From assembly GCF_008035925.1 (NCBI RefSeq), contig NZ_CP036264.1, forward strand, positions 1,201,774 through 1,265,773: DNA of 64,000 nucleotides. Direction: 5' to 3'. Positions 1 to 9,527 of the stretch are shown in pieces (within the stretch, counting starts at the first letter, position 1; the number at the start of each line of letters is the position of its first letter). Made by a program: the position numbers and the translations under genes. This DNA is from Stieleria maiorica (GTDB lineage: Bacteria; Planctomycetota; Planctomycetia; Pirellulales; Pirellulaceae). The notes beneath the pieces are model-generated. The model saw only the letters and a program-made list of their open reading frames with translations, did no database searches and had not been told where the DNA came from.

Positions 1-301
1 TGCGCAGGAATCCGCGGCGATCCAGGATATTTTTGGAGCGCCCGATCAACAGCCACCGGTGACGACGGCCAAAGGACACCTCGGCAACTTGGGGGCCGGT
101 GGCGGCATGGTCGAAACGATCGCCAGTTTGAAATCGCTCGGCGAAAACCTGTTCCCGATTCGCAATTGCGACACGCCCGCGGACGATTGTGCGATCAACG
201 CCTGTGTGAATGATTCGACCGCCGCAGGCAAACAGTTCATCAATGTCAACGTGACGCCGCAGGGGCAAGCGAGCGCCATCCGCATCCGCGCGTTCGAATG
301 A
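1..301 (+). CDS. 3-oxoacyl-ACP synthase (KAS/FabF type), C-terminal fragment
   Basis: The frame is open from base 2 and ends at TGA 299-301, so only about the last 99 residues are in the window. The segment GHLGNLGAGGGMVETIAS matches the conserved C-terminal His region of condensing enzymes, where this His helps activate malonyl-ACP. The end (FINVNVTPQGQASAIRIRAFE) fits the last strand of the thiolase fold. The enzyme would extend fatty-acid or polyketide chains on ACP in the cytoplasm. The nucleophilic Cys and the first catalytic His lie outside the window, so FabF, FabB or a polyketide-type synthase cannot be told apart. The malic enzyme gene starts 30 bp downstream on the same strand. Confidence 0.8.
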   Translation, partial: AQESAAIQDIFGAPDQQPPVTTAKGHLGNLGAGGGMVETIASLKSLGENLFPIRNCDTPADDCAINACVNDSTAAGKQFINVNVTPQGQASAIRIRAFE

Positions 302-331
302 TTCGAACCGATCCAATCACCCGCTTCTGCC

Positions 332-1765
332 ATGTCTCACCACAGCCCATCGTACGCCATCACCGCTCGTCTCCGCTATCGGGACCAGCCGGGGCTGCTC
401 GGGAAAATCACCACCGCGATCGGTGACGCCAACGGGTTCATCGGCGCGGTCGACATCGTCGGCGTTTCCGACGGTTTGATCTCGCGCGACATCACGGTCA
501 ACGCCACCAACGTCGAACACGGCCAGGAAATCGTCCAGGCGATCCGCCAGATCAGCGGGATCGAAGTCGTCCACGTGTCCGACCGCGTGTTCCTGATGCA
601 CTTGGGCGGCAAGATCGAAGTCAATTCGAAGATGCCGATCAAGACCCGTGACGATCTTTCGATGGCCTACACGCCGGGCGTTGCGCGGGTGTGCATGGCG
701 ATCCATGAAGACCGCGAATCGTCGTTCGCATTGACGATTCGCAAAAACACCGTCGCCGTCGTCAGCGACGGAAGTGCGGTGTTGGGGCTGGGGAACATCG
801 GCCCGCGTGCCGCCATGCCGGTGATGGAAGGCAAGGCGATGTTGTTCAAAGAGTTCGGCGAAGTCGATGCGTTTCCGATCTGTTTGGACACGCAGGACAC
901 CGAGCAAATCATCGCCACCGTCAAACAGCTCGCCCCCACCTTCGGCGGCATCAACCTGGAAGACATCTCCGCACCGCGATGCATCGAGATCGAAGAGCGG
1001 CTCGAACGCGAGCTCGAGATCCCCGTCTTTCATGATGATCAACACGGGACCGCGATCGTGGTCCTGGCGGGACTGAAGAACTCGATGCGTTACCTGCAAA
1101 AAGAACTCGCCGCAGCACGGGTCGTGATCAACGGTGCCGGCGCCGCAGGGACCGCGATCGCAAAGCTGTTGATTCAAGCCGGCGTCCAGGACATCGTGGT
1201 CTGCGACAGCAAGGGTGCGATCCACAACGGCCGCACAGACATCGGCAACAATTCGATCAAGGTCTGGTTGTCCGAAAACACCAACCGGGGCGGACAATCC
1301 GGTACCCTCTCGGACGTGATCCGTGGCAAAGATGTCTTTATCGGCGTCAGCATTGCCAACGTGCTCAGCGAAGACGATGTCGCTTCGATGGGCGAAGACG
1401 CCGTGGTGTTCGCCCTGGCCAACCCGGACCCGGAAATCGATCCCCTGGTCGCCGAGAAACACGTGCGAATCGTCGCGACAGGCCGCAGCGACCATTCCAA
1501 CCAGATCAACAACGTGCTGTGCTTCCCCGGGTTGTTTCGTGGCGTCCTGGACGTCCGTGCCCGCGGAATCAACGATGCCATGAAACTTGCCGCCGCCGAT
1601 GCGATCGCCGACGTGATTGCACCGGAAAACCTGACCAATCACTACGTGATTCCCAGCGTCTTTGACCGCCGCGTCTGCGGCGTCGTCGCCAAGGCGGTCG
1701 CGCAATCGGCCCTCGATACCGGACTCGCGCGGCGACAGGCCAAACAGGCCTATCCGGTGACGTAG
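332..1765 (+). CDS. NAD-dependent malic enzyme with N-terminal ACT domain
   Basis: A 477-residue protein that decarboxylates malate to pyruvate with reduction of NAD(P). Residues about 8-85 form an ACT-like regulatory domain, followed by the malic N-terminal domain (SMAYTPGVARVC with its Tyr, and the Lys-bearing VMEGKAMLFKEFGEVDAFP). The divalent-metal loop PVFHDDQHGTA comes next. A Rossmann domain with NGAGAAGTAIAKLL ends the protein. The ACT-malic fusion is a known bacterial type and suggests allosteric control, perhaps by an amino acid; the ligand cannot be read from sequence. No clear Shine-Dalgarno precedes the ATG. Short spacing to the upstream ketoacyl synthase is compatible with co-transcription. 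NAD versus NADP preference is inferred. Confidence 0.93.
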   Translation: MSHHSPSYAITARLRYRDQPGLLGKITTAIGDANGFIGAVDIVGVSDGLISRDITVNATNVEHGQEIVQAIRQISGIEVVHVSDRVFLMHLGGKIEVNSKMPIKTRDDLSMAYTPGVARVCMAIHEDRESSFALTIRKNTVAVVSDGSAVLGLGNIGPRAAMPVMEGKAMLFKEFGEVDAFPICLDTQDTEQIIATVKQLAPTFGGINLEDISAPRCIEIEERLERELEIPVFHDDQHGTAIVVLAGLKNSMRYLQKELAAARVVINGAGAAGTAIAKLLIQAGVQDIVVCDSKGAIHNGRTDIGNNSIKVWLSENTNRGGQSGTLSDVIRGKDVFIGVSIANVLSEDDVASMGEDAVVFALANPDPEIDPLVAEKHVRIVATGRSDHSNQINNVLCFPGLFRGVLDVRARGINDAMKLAAADAIADVIAPENLTNHYVIPSVFDRRVCGVVAKAVAQSALDTGLARRQAKQAYPVT

Positions 1766-1865
1766 GGTGGGAAACGCTTCCCCGACTCGTTCCGAGGCTC
1801 CGCCTTGGTTGCGCAATCTCGTTCGATTCGTTCGTAGGGTTTTGGCGTCTTCGATTCGGCACAAC

Positions 1866-2010
1866 CCTCTTGTGAATCAGCCGTTTGGCGCCAGCCTACG
1901 GGCCTCCGTCGACGCTGAGGTGCCCGAACGCTGAGGTGCCCGAACGCTTGCGCGAATCGGCTGATCTCACTCGTGTTTCGTCGCCCGAGGGTTACTGTGA
2001 GTCGACCATC
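1866..2010. repeat. Intergenic repeat, family C
   Basis: Shares blocks such as CAGCCGTTTGGCGCCAGCC, GCCCGAACGCTTGCGCGAAT and CGTCGCCCGA with 16400-16496 and, in the opposite orientation, with 28125-28255. A degenerate copy lies near 56450-56490. It fills the malic enzyme/DUF6807 gap together with a short CGGAAGGGCCGTCGTACG motif at about 2048-2066 that recurs near 29300. No ORF of coding character is present. Confidence 0.7.
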
Positions 2011-2144
2011 CATCGGGTTATGCACGCGGGGCGTGCAGAGGCGACCGCCCGGAAGGGCCGTCGTACGCCTTGAAACGCTTGCGGCATTGGGGTTTGTTAC
2101 AATCGGGCGGTTCAAATCCCGTCCGACGAATCAGCAGCCCTGGC

Positions 2145-3203
2145 ATGTCACACTCTGCGTTTTGGCGTCTCATTCCCCTCGCCGCGGTTTTCACTTTGAC
2201 GTTGATCGCAACGCCAACGGCATGGTCACAAACCGATCTCGACCAGACCGACACAGCACCGCGATTTCGTTGCGTCCAGTCGGACGATCACCTGACCGTC
2301 TACTGCGGTCAGGCAGAAGTCTTGCGCTACAACATCCTCGCGCCCAAGGCCCCCGAAGGGATCAACCCGAAGTATCAACGCAGCGGCTACATCCACCCGA
2401 TCTATTCTCCCGCCGGTCGTCTGGTGAGCGGAGACTTTGCGGCTGATCATCCGCACCAGCATGGATTGTTCGCGGCCTGGACCGACACCAGCTTTCAGGG
2501 CAAGAAGGTCGATTTCTGGAACCAGCTCAAGGGCATCGGGATCGTGCTTCACGATCGCGTGATCGCCGTCGATCCGCCGGGCCAGCGTTCCGGGTTTTCG
2601 GTCGCGGTCAAGCACTACGCGATCGACGATCAAGGAACTCGGGAGGCGATCCTGGATGACGTTTGGACGATCAGTGTGACCGCGATGCCTGGCGACGCCG
2701 AATCCGCCGGTGATCCCGGTGTGTCCCGCTACCTGATCGGGTTTTCGAGCGAACAAACCAACCTGACCGAGCACCCGTTGACGATCAACGAGTATCACTA
2801 CGGTGGAGTCGGCTTTCGTGGGAACAATGATTGGTACAGCGATGAATCGGCGAAAGCGCTGTCCGCCTACCTAAAACAACCCGAATCCGAGGCGCCACCG
2901 CTTGAACAGACACGCCATCGTTTCCTGACCAGCGAGGGGCATGATCGCCGACTCGGCAATCATAGCCGCCCCGAGTGGATGTCGCTGTACGGGATCGTGG
3001 ACCAGAGGCAGGGGCAGCCGCAAACGGCTGGGGTCAAGGTCAGCGGTTCACCGTTGAACGAACAGCATCCCGTTCCGGTGCGATTGCATCCCAGCAAACC
3101 CTACTTCAGTCTGTCGCCGTGCGTTGTCGGATCCTTTGACATCGATCCCGGACAAACGTATCGGATGAAGTACGATATTGAAGTGTTCGACGGGGCTCCG
3201 TAG
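2145..3203 (+). CDS. Exported DUF6807 (PmoA-like) family protein
   Basis: A 352-residue protein with an N-terminal signal peptide (hydrophobic run IPLAAVFTLTLIATPTAWS). The mature part carries features typical of DUF6807: YIHPIYSPAGRLVSGDF, then DHPHQHGLFAAW with its HPHQHG cluster, and the late motif NEYHYGGVGFRG. The family is abundant in planctomycetes, usually exported, and sometimes labelled methane-oxygenase PmoA-like; its biochemical role is unknown, though carbohydrate-related neighbourhoods are common. The ATG at 2145 is chosen because it directly precedes the signal peptide. An upstream in-frame ATG at 2070 would add 25 residues that spoil the signal and lie in repeat DNA. No operon partner is evident. 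Confidence 0.85.
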   Translation: MSHSAFWRLIPLAAVFTLTLIATPTAWSQTDLDQTDTAPRFRCVQSDDHLTVYCGQAEVLRYNILAPKAPEGINPKYQRSGYIHPIYSPAGRLVSGDFAADHPHQHGLFAAWTDTSFQGKKVDFWNQLKGIGIVLHDRVIAVDPPGQRSGFSVAVKHYAIDDQGTREAILDDVWTISVTAMPGDAESAGDPGVSRYLIGFSSEQTNLTEHPLTINEYHYGGVGFRGNNDWYSDESAKALSAYLKQPESEAPPLEQTRHRFLTSEGHDRRLGNHSRPEWMSLYGIVDQRQGQPQTAGVKVSGSPLNEQHPVPVRLHPSKPYFSLSPCVVGSFDIDPGQTYRMKYDIEVFDGAP

Positions 3204-3434
3204 CGACTTGATCGTAGCGGAAGTCGCCAAGACTTTCGCAAGCGGTGGGCCCTCTCTGGCGTTTGCTTGCTGCGCAAACGCCGTCTCTCTCAGAGCGAGA
3301 GAATCTAAATTGGTTGCCAAGTGCTGCAGCAATCGTATCAACGCCCCTCGCAGCGAAGGGAATCGCCTGAAAGTTAGACACCAACGCTTGCTGAATCCCT
3401 ACTTCACGGATGCTCGCGCGATCTCCACGAAGCA

Positions 3435-6400
3435 TTATTGCGGGTCGCGGTTGTTGGTCGGCGGTGTGCCGGGACGTGGGGGTGTTTGCGGCGGGGTCGA
3501 TTCGCTGGCACCGTTTCCGCCGAAGGCTTTCAGGACGTTTTGAATCGATTTTTCGCTGGTGTTTCCCGAGAGCGAAATGATCTGCATGTCGCCGGCCGGT
3601 TTTGCAGCCAGATCCAGCTTGTGGATCATCTCCACGACCAGGTCCAGCAGCGGTTCACCTTCGGCGCTGACCAACAGCGTGTTTCCGACCATGTCGACGC
3701 CCATCGAAAGCTTCCCTTTGAAGGAGAAATCGACGTCGCCGCCGTCACGCCCGTTGTCGCCGTCGACCAAACCGCTGCCCTGCCGTTCACGACCGGAGTT
3801 TTTTTCCTCCCCGCCCGGTGCGCCACCACCTCCGCCGCCACCGCGGCCCCCTTTGGCGAACGTTTTGTCGTTGCTGCTGAGCAGATCGCGGTAGGCTTCT
3901 TTGACCGTCTCGGCGATCGTTTCGGCGCTTCCGAATTCGACGTTCACCAATTTGGTGTAGCGCATGCGGCGTTTATTGACCGGCTCGGCGACATCCCACA
4001 ATTCGATCAACTCGCTGATCGTGCGCAGTTGTGACGACGTCGCGCCGCTGACGACGATGGTGTTGGTGTCGGGGTCGTAGACGAATCGCAGTTCGTTGTT
4101 TTTTTCCAGCCCCTTCGGCCCGTCGTCGGAAGAATCGTTGAAATCATAGAAGAAGTAGCGATAGAAACTATCCGAGTCTTCTTCTTCTTCCTTGTCCTCA
4201 AAGTACTCCTCCAGATTCAACTGGATGTACCCGGCGGTCTGATGTTTGATCTTAAACACGTGGTAGGGCCGTTTCGGCGGGGTGACCTGCAGCATCAGGT
4301 TTTCCAGTCGATCGAGCGCTTTGGTGTCGGAGCCTAGCAGCAGCAGATTGCCGTCTTCATCCAGCTGAATCTGGATGGGAGGCGGATCGGAAGCCGTGTC
4401 GTTTGCGGCGGAATCCGATGGGGATGGTTTCTGGGATCCGTCCGCGCCGCGATTGCCGAACAAGCGATCAAAATCCTTGGCGGATTGGATCGGCGACGTT
4501 CGGGGCGACGGATCGGCGGGCGTTTGCGGTTCCGATTCCGACGCAGTGTCCGTCTCGGTCGCCGTCAAGCGTTCTCCGTTTTTCGACAACCTGGTAACGG
4601 CCTTTTCCTCCGGTAAGGAGCTTTCAGGTGCGCCGGGGGATTCGTGTCGGGTTTCTAGATTGACATCCACGTCGGTCGATTCCTGGTCCTCTTCCTCTGA
4701 CGTGTCCTGTTCGTCGCGGGCGATCGGGTCGACGAATTCGGAGGCGTCGGGCAATTCCAAGGGGGCGTCGGACAACTGGGCCCACTGCTGTTTCAGTCGC
4801 AGCAGGTACTGGTAGGTTTCCGGTGCGGAGGAAGCGTCGATGCGACGGACGGTTCGCGCGCTGCCTCCCGGCGGCGGCAATTCGCCCAGTTTGATTAACA
4901 GGTTGCGAACCTGCTCCATTTCGGATTCGTTGGCCCACAGCAACACCTGACGAAACCGCGAGTTGGCCGCCACGCGGAATTCATCTTCGTCCTTGGCGTC
5001 TTCTTGTTGGTTGCCGTACCCGTAGTAGTAATACCGCCGCGAATTGGATTGGTTGTCGTCGTCTTTGTCCTTCCCCATCAGGAACGAAATCGACTCGGCG
5101 ACTTCCGTGGCTTCAAGTCGTCGCAATTGCAGCACTTCGAATTGTCGTCCGCTGCCATCAAGCCGCTCGATCAGGCGGTCGATGATGTAGCGATCCGCCG
5201 CCGATCCGGACACGATCAACGCCTTGTTGGTCTCGTCGGCACGGATCTGCGTGGAGGGTTCCAGGACGTTCATTTCACCGATGATTTCGATCAGCTTTTC
5301 GGGATCGATCGTGGACAAACGAAAGACTTGCAGCCGTGATTCGATGTCCGAGAGTGAAGTCAGGCTTTGACCGGGCACGTCGATCCGATTGATGAACTCG
5401 GTCGCGATCGCGATCCGATCGACCGGAGCGCGGATGAAGACCGAATTCTGTCGCGTGTTGGCGACGATCGAGATCTCCGGCTTCTTTGCCGCCGGCGGCG
5501 GTTGACCGCCGTTTTGACGCGCCATCTGCTGCATCATCGCCATCTGTTGCGGGGTCATCGGGGCGTTGGATTTCTTCTCGACACCCAAGAACTCTTCCAG
5601 CATCTGTTTGGCCGTTTCGGCCGGGATGTAACGCAAGCGAAACTCCGGTGCGAGCGCGTCGCGGCTGGATTGATTGCGTTCCTGTTCCAGCAGCGCCGCG
5701 ACTTGCCGCAAATTGATCGCCGCGTCCATCGCTTCGATCCGATTGGTGGTCGTCAGCGCCGTCAGCCGTCCGTTGCTGCTGATCATCGGCTTGAGCTCCT
5801 CAGCCATCTTTTCGCTCGAGAGCCAGCCGAGTTCCAGCGAGGCGCGGACGAATGTGTGCGGCATCAGTTCAGTCAGTTGATCGACCGAGACCCGCGGCAC
5901 CATCGCCGGATTGATGCCTTCGGTTTTGGCCACGGTGATCCCACCGGGCATTTCCAGCAGCGTGTAGCCGCGTGCCAGCAAGTGACGATTGAACAGATCT
6001 TTTGTCTCGTCGACCGTGTAGCGGCCCGGCGATCGTAGGTTCACCCGGTCGGCCGGCAACTCCTGCCAATCGAGCGGCTGGTCGGCGATTTCGGCCAGCC
6101 ACTGAATCAGTTCGATCCAGGGCTGATTGCGGAATTGGAACGCGACCTTGCCGTCGGCCCCCACGGTTGCTTTCAATTCCTCAGGATCCGCGTCTCCGCT
6201 TTCCTGGTCGCCGCGACGGATGACCTTCGGCTCGGGCGGTTTCTCGGCTTTGGCGTCCCCGTTCTTTTCGCCCGGTTTGCCGGGTTCGGATTTCTCGCCG
6301 GGTTTGGCGTTCGGCGTGCCCGGTGCCGCCCCCGGAGGCGAACCGGGGGCCGGCATGGTCCTCGGTTTGCCATCGGGTCCGACCACGGTGACCGTGGGGC

Positions 6401-6512
6401 CTTGGGCGCAAATCTCCGGCGCGAACGAGTGGAACGCTGGGAGAGCGAGTGGCAACAGGACCAGGAGCGTCAGTTTCGGCAATGAATTTCGTCGTCGGGG
6501 CACCGCGAACAA
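3435..6512 (-). CDS. Large exported protein with repeated secretin N-domains
   Basis: 1025 residues with a signal peptide at 1-36, then a Pro/Gly/Lys-rich stretch to about 110. Several segments follow that look like secretin N0/N1-type modules, for example SIVANTRQNSVFIRAPVDRI and QIRADETNKALIVSGSAADR. A Ser/Glu-rich linker lies near 620-760. A further N-like module contains ELRFVYDPDTNTIVVSGA. A poly-Gly segment sits near 885. The final about 80 residues end in a Pro-rich tail. The C-terminal beta-barrel of GspD/PilQ secretins is not visible, so this may be a periplasmic ring or scaffold rather than a pore. The start is TTG at 6512 or GTG at 6503; neither has a Shine-Dalgarno. It converges with the DUF6807 gene and diverges from the LptF/G gene. 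Confidence 0.75.
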   Translation of the reverse strand: MFAVPRRRNSLPKLTLLVLLPLALPAFHSFAPEICAQGPTVTVVGPDGKPRTMPAPGSPPGAAPGTPNAKPGEKSEPGKPGEKNGDAKAEKPPEPKVIRRGDQESGDADPEELKATVGADGKVAFQFRNQPWIELIQWLAEIADQPLDWQELPADRVNLRSPGRYTVDETKDLFNRHLLARGYTLLEMPGGITVAKTEGINPAMVPRVSVDQLTELMPHTFVRASLELGWLSSEKMAEELKPMISSNGRLTALTTTNRIEAMDAAINLRQVAALLEQERNQSSRDALAPEFRLRYIPAETAKQMLEEFLGVEKKSNAPMTPQQMAMMQQMARQNGGQPPPAAKKPEISIVANTRQNSVFIRAPVDRIAIATEFINRIDVPGQSLTSLSDIESRLQVFRLSTIDPEKLIEIIGEMNVLEPSTQIRADETNKALIVSGSAADRYIIDRLIERLDGSGRQFEVLQLRRLEATEVAESISFLMGKDKDDDNQSNSRRYYYYGYGNQQEDAKDEDEFRVAANSRFRQVLLWANESEMEQVRNLLIKLGELPPPGGSARTVRRIDASSAPETYQYLLRLKQQWAQLSDAPLELPDASEFVDPIARDEQDTSEEEDQESTDVDVNLETRHESPGAPESSLPEEKAVTRLSKNGERLTATETDTASESEPQTPADPSPRTSPIQSAKDFDRLFGNRGADGSQKPSPSDSAANDTASDPPPIQIQLDEDGNLLLLGSDTKALDRLENLMLQVTPPKRPYHVFKIKHQTAGYIQLNLEEYFEDKEEEEDSDSFYRYFFYDFNDSSDDGPKGLEKNNELRFVYDPDTNTIVVSGATSSQLRTISELIELWDVAEPVNKRRMRYTKLVNVEFGSAETIAETVKEAYRDLLSSNDKTFAKGGRGGGGGGGAPGGEEKNSGRERQGSGLVDGDNGRDGGDVDFSFKGKLSMGVDMVGNTLLVSAEGEPLLDLVVEMIHKLDLAAKPAGDMQIISLSGNTSEKSIQNVLKAFGGNGASESTPPQTPPRPGTPPTNNRDPQ

Positions 6513-6870
6513 CCGAGATCAGAGGAATAGGAAGGAGGCACAGGCCATCACCCTGCAGTATGACCGGGTGGGGAGGCTCGCACAAATAATTCGATGGCGT
6601 CATGGGGTAAGACGATCGAATTTAGACAAATCGTCTCTGGAAATGGGTGCGGCGGACAATTTTTTTGCAAATAACGCTCCGAACGCATGGGTTTTGGAGT
6701 GAAACAATGATCACCCGCTACTTTGGCGGTCGACGCAACCGAGCGATCAGGAAACCGGGCTACCACCTGTGCACCTGTTTTTGTTAGGAGAACCGGTGGC
6801 AGGTGATGTGGCGTCCGAACGCGCGGTGCGTCGTCACAGCGCCGGTCGAACGCGCCCACCCCAGCATGTG
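6513..6870. promoter_or_regulatory. Divergent intergenic region, no gene seen
   Basis: About 360 bp separate the minus-strand secretin-N gene from the plus-strand LptF/G gene. Promoters for both must lie here, but I could not pick convincing -35/-10 pairs. Short ORFs on both strands look like composition artefacts. Confidence 0.4.
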
Positions 6871-8058
6871 ATGCCCACTCGGCTGACCCGATACATCTTG
6901 GCGGAAATCATGAAGATTTTCGTCGTCGCCCTGATCGCTCTGACGCTGTTGATCTTGTTGATCGGCGTCGGTCGGACGCTGCTGCGCGAAGGGTTGGGGC
7001 CGCTCGCGATCGTCAAATTGCTGCCGTTTGTGTTGCCGATCTCGCTGCAGTTCGCGTTTCCGGCGACCGCGTTGTTTGCGGTGTCGTGTGTCTACGGGCG
7101 GATGGCGGGCGATGGAGAAGTGGCGACGGTGAAGGCATCAGGGATTTCGCCTTTAAAAATCCTGCAACCGGCCTTTGTGTTCGCCTTCTTGCTCAGCCCG
7201 TTCGCGGTCTACATGAGCGATCTGGCGGTCTCCTGGGGCCGTCCGGGCGTCAATCGGGTGGTGATGTTGTCGATCGAAGACATTGTTTATCGCAAGATGC
7301 GGAGCCAATTGTCGTACACCGACGAACGCTTTTCCATTCATGTCCAGGGCGTCGACGGCAAGCGACTGGAATACCCCACGGTGACCGTGCACAGCGGCGG
7401 GACGCCGATGAAACTGCAGGCTCGCGAGGGGCGACTGACGCTGGACGTGGAGAATGAAACGCTGTTATTGGAGCTGACCGACAGTCGCTGGGACCGCGGC
7501 GGATCGATCCAGGGAATCGTGCCCGGCAAGACGGAGGTTCCGATCCCGCTTTCCCGCACCTTGCGGACGCCGTCGCTGGAAGAAACGCGTCCCAGCGAGT
7601 TGCCGCTGAGTCTGATCCAGCATGAACGATTGAGCCAAGACGCACGCTCGCACGCGGCGGTCGGTGAATTGGCCGCTCACACCGGTTTTTCGATTCTGAC
7701 CAGCCGCACCGAAGAGATCGCCGGGGCGGCCGGGCAGCACAAGTTCGCTCAGTTGGAACAGAGTAAAAAACGGTTGACGCGGCTGCGGATCGAACCGTGG
7801 CGTCGCTGGGCCGAGGGGTTCAGCTGTTTCTTTTTCGTGTTTATCGGCGCGCCGCTGGCGATGATCGCTCGCGCCAGCGACTACTGGACGACGTTCGGAC
7901 GCTGTTTCTTGCCGACCCTGCTGCTGTACTACCCCCTGTTCATTCTGGGGCTCAATCAAGCCAAGGATGCGGTGATCCCACCCTATGGGGTCTGGTTGGG
8001 GAATGTAGCACTTGGCGCGATTGGGGTGGTTTTAGTCAATCGGGTTCGCCGCTACTAG
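6871..8058 (+). CDS. LptF/LptG family permease (lipopolysaccharide export)
   Basis: 395 residues. MPTRLTRYILAEIMKIFVVALIALTLL is the usual LptF/LptG start, with a membrane-entering helix after a conserved Tyr. Three N-terminal helices are followed by a large soluble beta-jellyroll region (about residues 125-290). Three C-terminal membrane helices follow (FFFVFIGAPLAMIA, FLPTLLLYYPLFILGL and VALGAIGVVLVN). In the Lpt system two such permeases and the ATPase LptB extract LPS from the inner membrane. No second permease or lptB lies nearby, so F versus G is undecided. The ATG at 6871 is preferred over 6769 because the upstream extension is Arg-rich and unlike the family. Confidence 0.85.
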   Translation: MPTRLTRYILAEIMKIFVVALIALTLLILLIGVGRTLLREGLGPLAIVKLLPFVLPISLQFAFPATALFAVSCVYGRMAGDGEVATVKASGISPLKILQPAFVFAFLLSPFAVYMSDLAVSWGRPGVNRVVMLSIEDIVYRKMRSQLSYTDERFSIHVQGVDGKRLEYPTVTVHSGGTPMKLQAREGRLTLDVENETLLLELTDSRWDRGGSIQGIVPGKTEVPIPLSRTLRTPSLEETRPSELPLSLIQHERLSQDARSHAAVGELAAHTGFSILTSRTEEIAGAAGQHKFAQLEQSKKRLTRLRIEPWRRWAEGFSCFFFVFIGAPLAMIARASDYWTTFGRCFLPTLLLYYPLFILGLNQAKDAVIPPYGVWLGNVALGAIGVVLVNRVRRY

Positions 8059-8182
8059 AAAAGTTATTGCGGCGGGTGGTGGTTGAGGTGACCGGCAGAA
8101 CTAAAATTGGCGGTTTTGATAATTCGTCGGTGTTAAGTTTGCGTTCGTTGCGGTTCGCCTCTGTCAAGCTAAAGGATGTTCG

Positions 8183-9514
8183 ATGTCTTCTGAATCCTGC
8201 CAGTCTCTTCTCCGTTCGATTTCCGAACGTACCTGCACCGTCGGTGTGATCGGGCTCGGGTACGTCGGGCTGCCGTTGATTGATGCGTTCACCAATGCCG
8301 GATTCAAGTGTGTCGGGTTCGACGTCGATCCGGGCAAGGTGAAGAGTTTGCTGGGCGGAAAGAGTTACATCAAACACATCGATGACTCGAAAATCGCCGC
8401 CTGGATCGACAAGGGACTGTTCGACGCGACCGACGACATGCAGCGTCTGTCCGAACCCGACGTGTTGTTGATCTGCGTTCCCACCCCGTTGGATTCGGCA
8501 CGTGATCCGGACCTGAAGTACGTCGTCGGCACCTGTGAAGCGATCGCCAAGACGCTGCGTCCGGGCCAGCTGGTGGTGCTGGAAAGCACGACGTACCCGA
8601 CGACAACACGCGACGTGATGGTGCCGATTCTGCAGCAGAACGGGTTGACCGCGGGGAAGGACTTTTTCGTCGCTTACAGCCCCGAGCGTGAAGACCCGGG
8701 CAACCCGGATTTCTCCGCCGCCGGGATTCCGAAAGTCGTCGGTGCGATCAATGAAGACAGCCAGGCCTGTGCCGCAGCGCTGTACGAATCGGCCGTCGCG
8801 GGCGTGGTTCCGGTTTCCAATTGCGAGATCGCCGAAGCCGCCAAAGTGCTCGAAAACATCTACCGTGCGGTCAACATCGCGCTGGTCAACGAGTTGAAAG
8901 TGTTGTTTGATGAAATGGGCATCGACGTCTGGGAAGTCGTCAATGCGGCCAAGACCAAGCCGTTCGGTTTTCAAGCGTTTTATCCCGGCCCCGGACTCGG
9001 CGGGCACTGCATCCCGATCGACCCGTTTTACCTTTCGTGGTTGGCGCGCAAGCAGGGTTTCAATGCGCGTTTCATCGAATTGGCCGGAGAAGTCAATCGC
9101 GCGATGCCGGCCTATGTCGTTTCGCGCACCTCGGAGTTCCTGAACGAGTTTCGAAAACCCGTCAACGGCAGCAAGATTTGCTTGCTGGGTGTCGCCTATA
9201 AACGGGACGTGGATGATCCGCGCGAAAGTCCGTCGTTTGAGCTGATGGAATTGCTGCTCGAACAGGGCGCTGATCTGACCTACAGCGACCCGCACGTGCC
9301 CCATCTGCCATCGATGCGGCACTATGATCTTCCCGAAATGTACAGCCAGTCGCTGACGCCGGAGTTCTTGGCGTCACAAGATGCCGTGTTGATCGCGACC
9401 GACCACACGGCGTTTGATTACGACCAGATTGTCCAGCACAGCGCGCTGGTCGTTGACACCCGCAACGCAACCGCGGGCGTTACCGAACACCGCGAACGCA
9501 TTCGTAAATGCTGA
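8183..9514 (+). CDS. Nucleotide-sugar dehydrogenase (UDP-GlcNAc 6-dehydrogenase, WbpA-like)
   Basis: 443 residues. The N-terminal Rossmann motif is GVIGLGYVGLPL. The central domain includes GKDFFVAYSPEREDPGN and the helix with EAAKVLENIYRAVNIALVNE. The catalytic Cys lies in PGPGLGGHCIPIDP near residue 276. The UDP-binding C-terminal domain holds LGVAYKRDVDDPRESPSFEL. Such enzymes oxidise C6 of a UDP-hexose twice to the uronic acid for O-antigen or capsule synthesis. The motif set is closer to UDP-GlcNAc/ManNAc dehydrogenases than to UDP-glucose dehydrogenase, an inference. AAAGGA lies 6-7 nt upstream of the ATG, one of the clearer ribosome sites in the window. The glycosyltransferase gene begins 13 bp after the stop, suggesting an operon. 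Confidence 0.9.
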   Translation: MSSESCQSLLRSISERTCTVGVIGLGYVGLPLIDAFTNAGFKCVGFDVDPGKVKSLLGGKSYIKHIDDSKIAAWIDKGLFDATDDMQRLSEPDVLLICVPTPLDSARDPDLKYVVGTCEAIAKTLRPGQLVVLESTTYPTTTRDVMVPILQQNGLTAGKDFFVAYSPEREDPGNPDFSAAGIPKVVGAINEDSQACAAALYESAVAGVVPVSNCEIAEAAKVLENIYRAVNIALVNELKVLFDEMGIDVWEVVNAAKTKPFGFQAFYPGPGLGGHCIPIDPFYLSWLARKQGFNARFIELAGEVNRAMPAYVVSRTSEFLNEFRKPVNGSKICLLGVAYKRDVDDPRESPSFELMELLLEQGADLTYSDPHVPHLPSMRHYDLPEMYSQSLTPEFLASQDAVLIATDHTAFDYDQIVQHSALVVDTRNATAGVTEHRERIRKC

Positions 9515-9527
9515 CCCCCGCACTCCC

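Noticed and set aside
317..1864. Long minus-strand ORF across the malic enzyme gene
   Set aside because: It is the antisense shadow of a conserved gene, with Arg/His/Asp-rich composition typical of high-GC mirror frames. The same holds for 10870-11976 (+), 19006-21342 (-), 32273-34666 (-) and 52652-54184 (-).
2103..2131. tRNA-like T-arm (GGTTCAAATCCCGTC)
   Set aside because: The stem has a C-C mismatch, no acceptor or anticodon arm can be found upstream, and the sequence runs into the start of the DUF6807 gene.
3258..3282. Hairpin GGCGTTTGC/GCAAACGCC as a terminator
   Set aside because: A good 9-bp stem between convergent genes, but no T-run follows on either strand.
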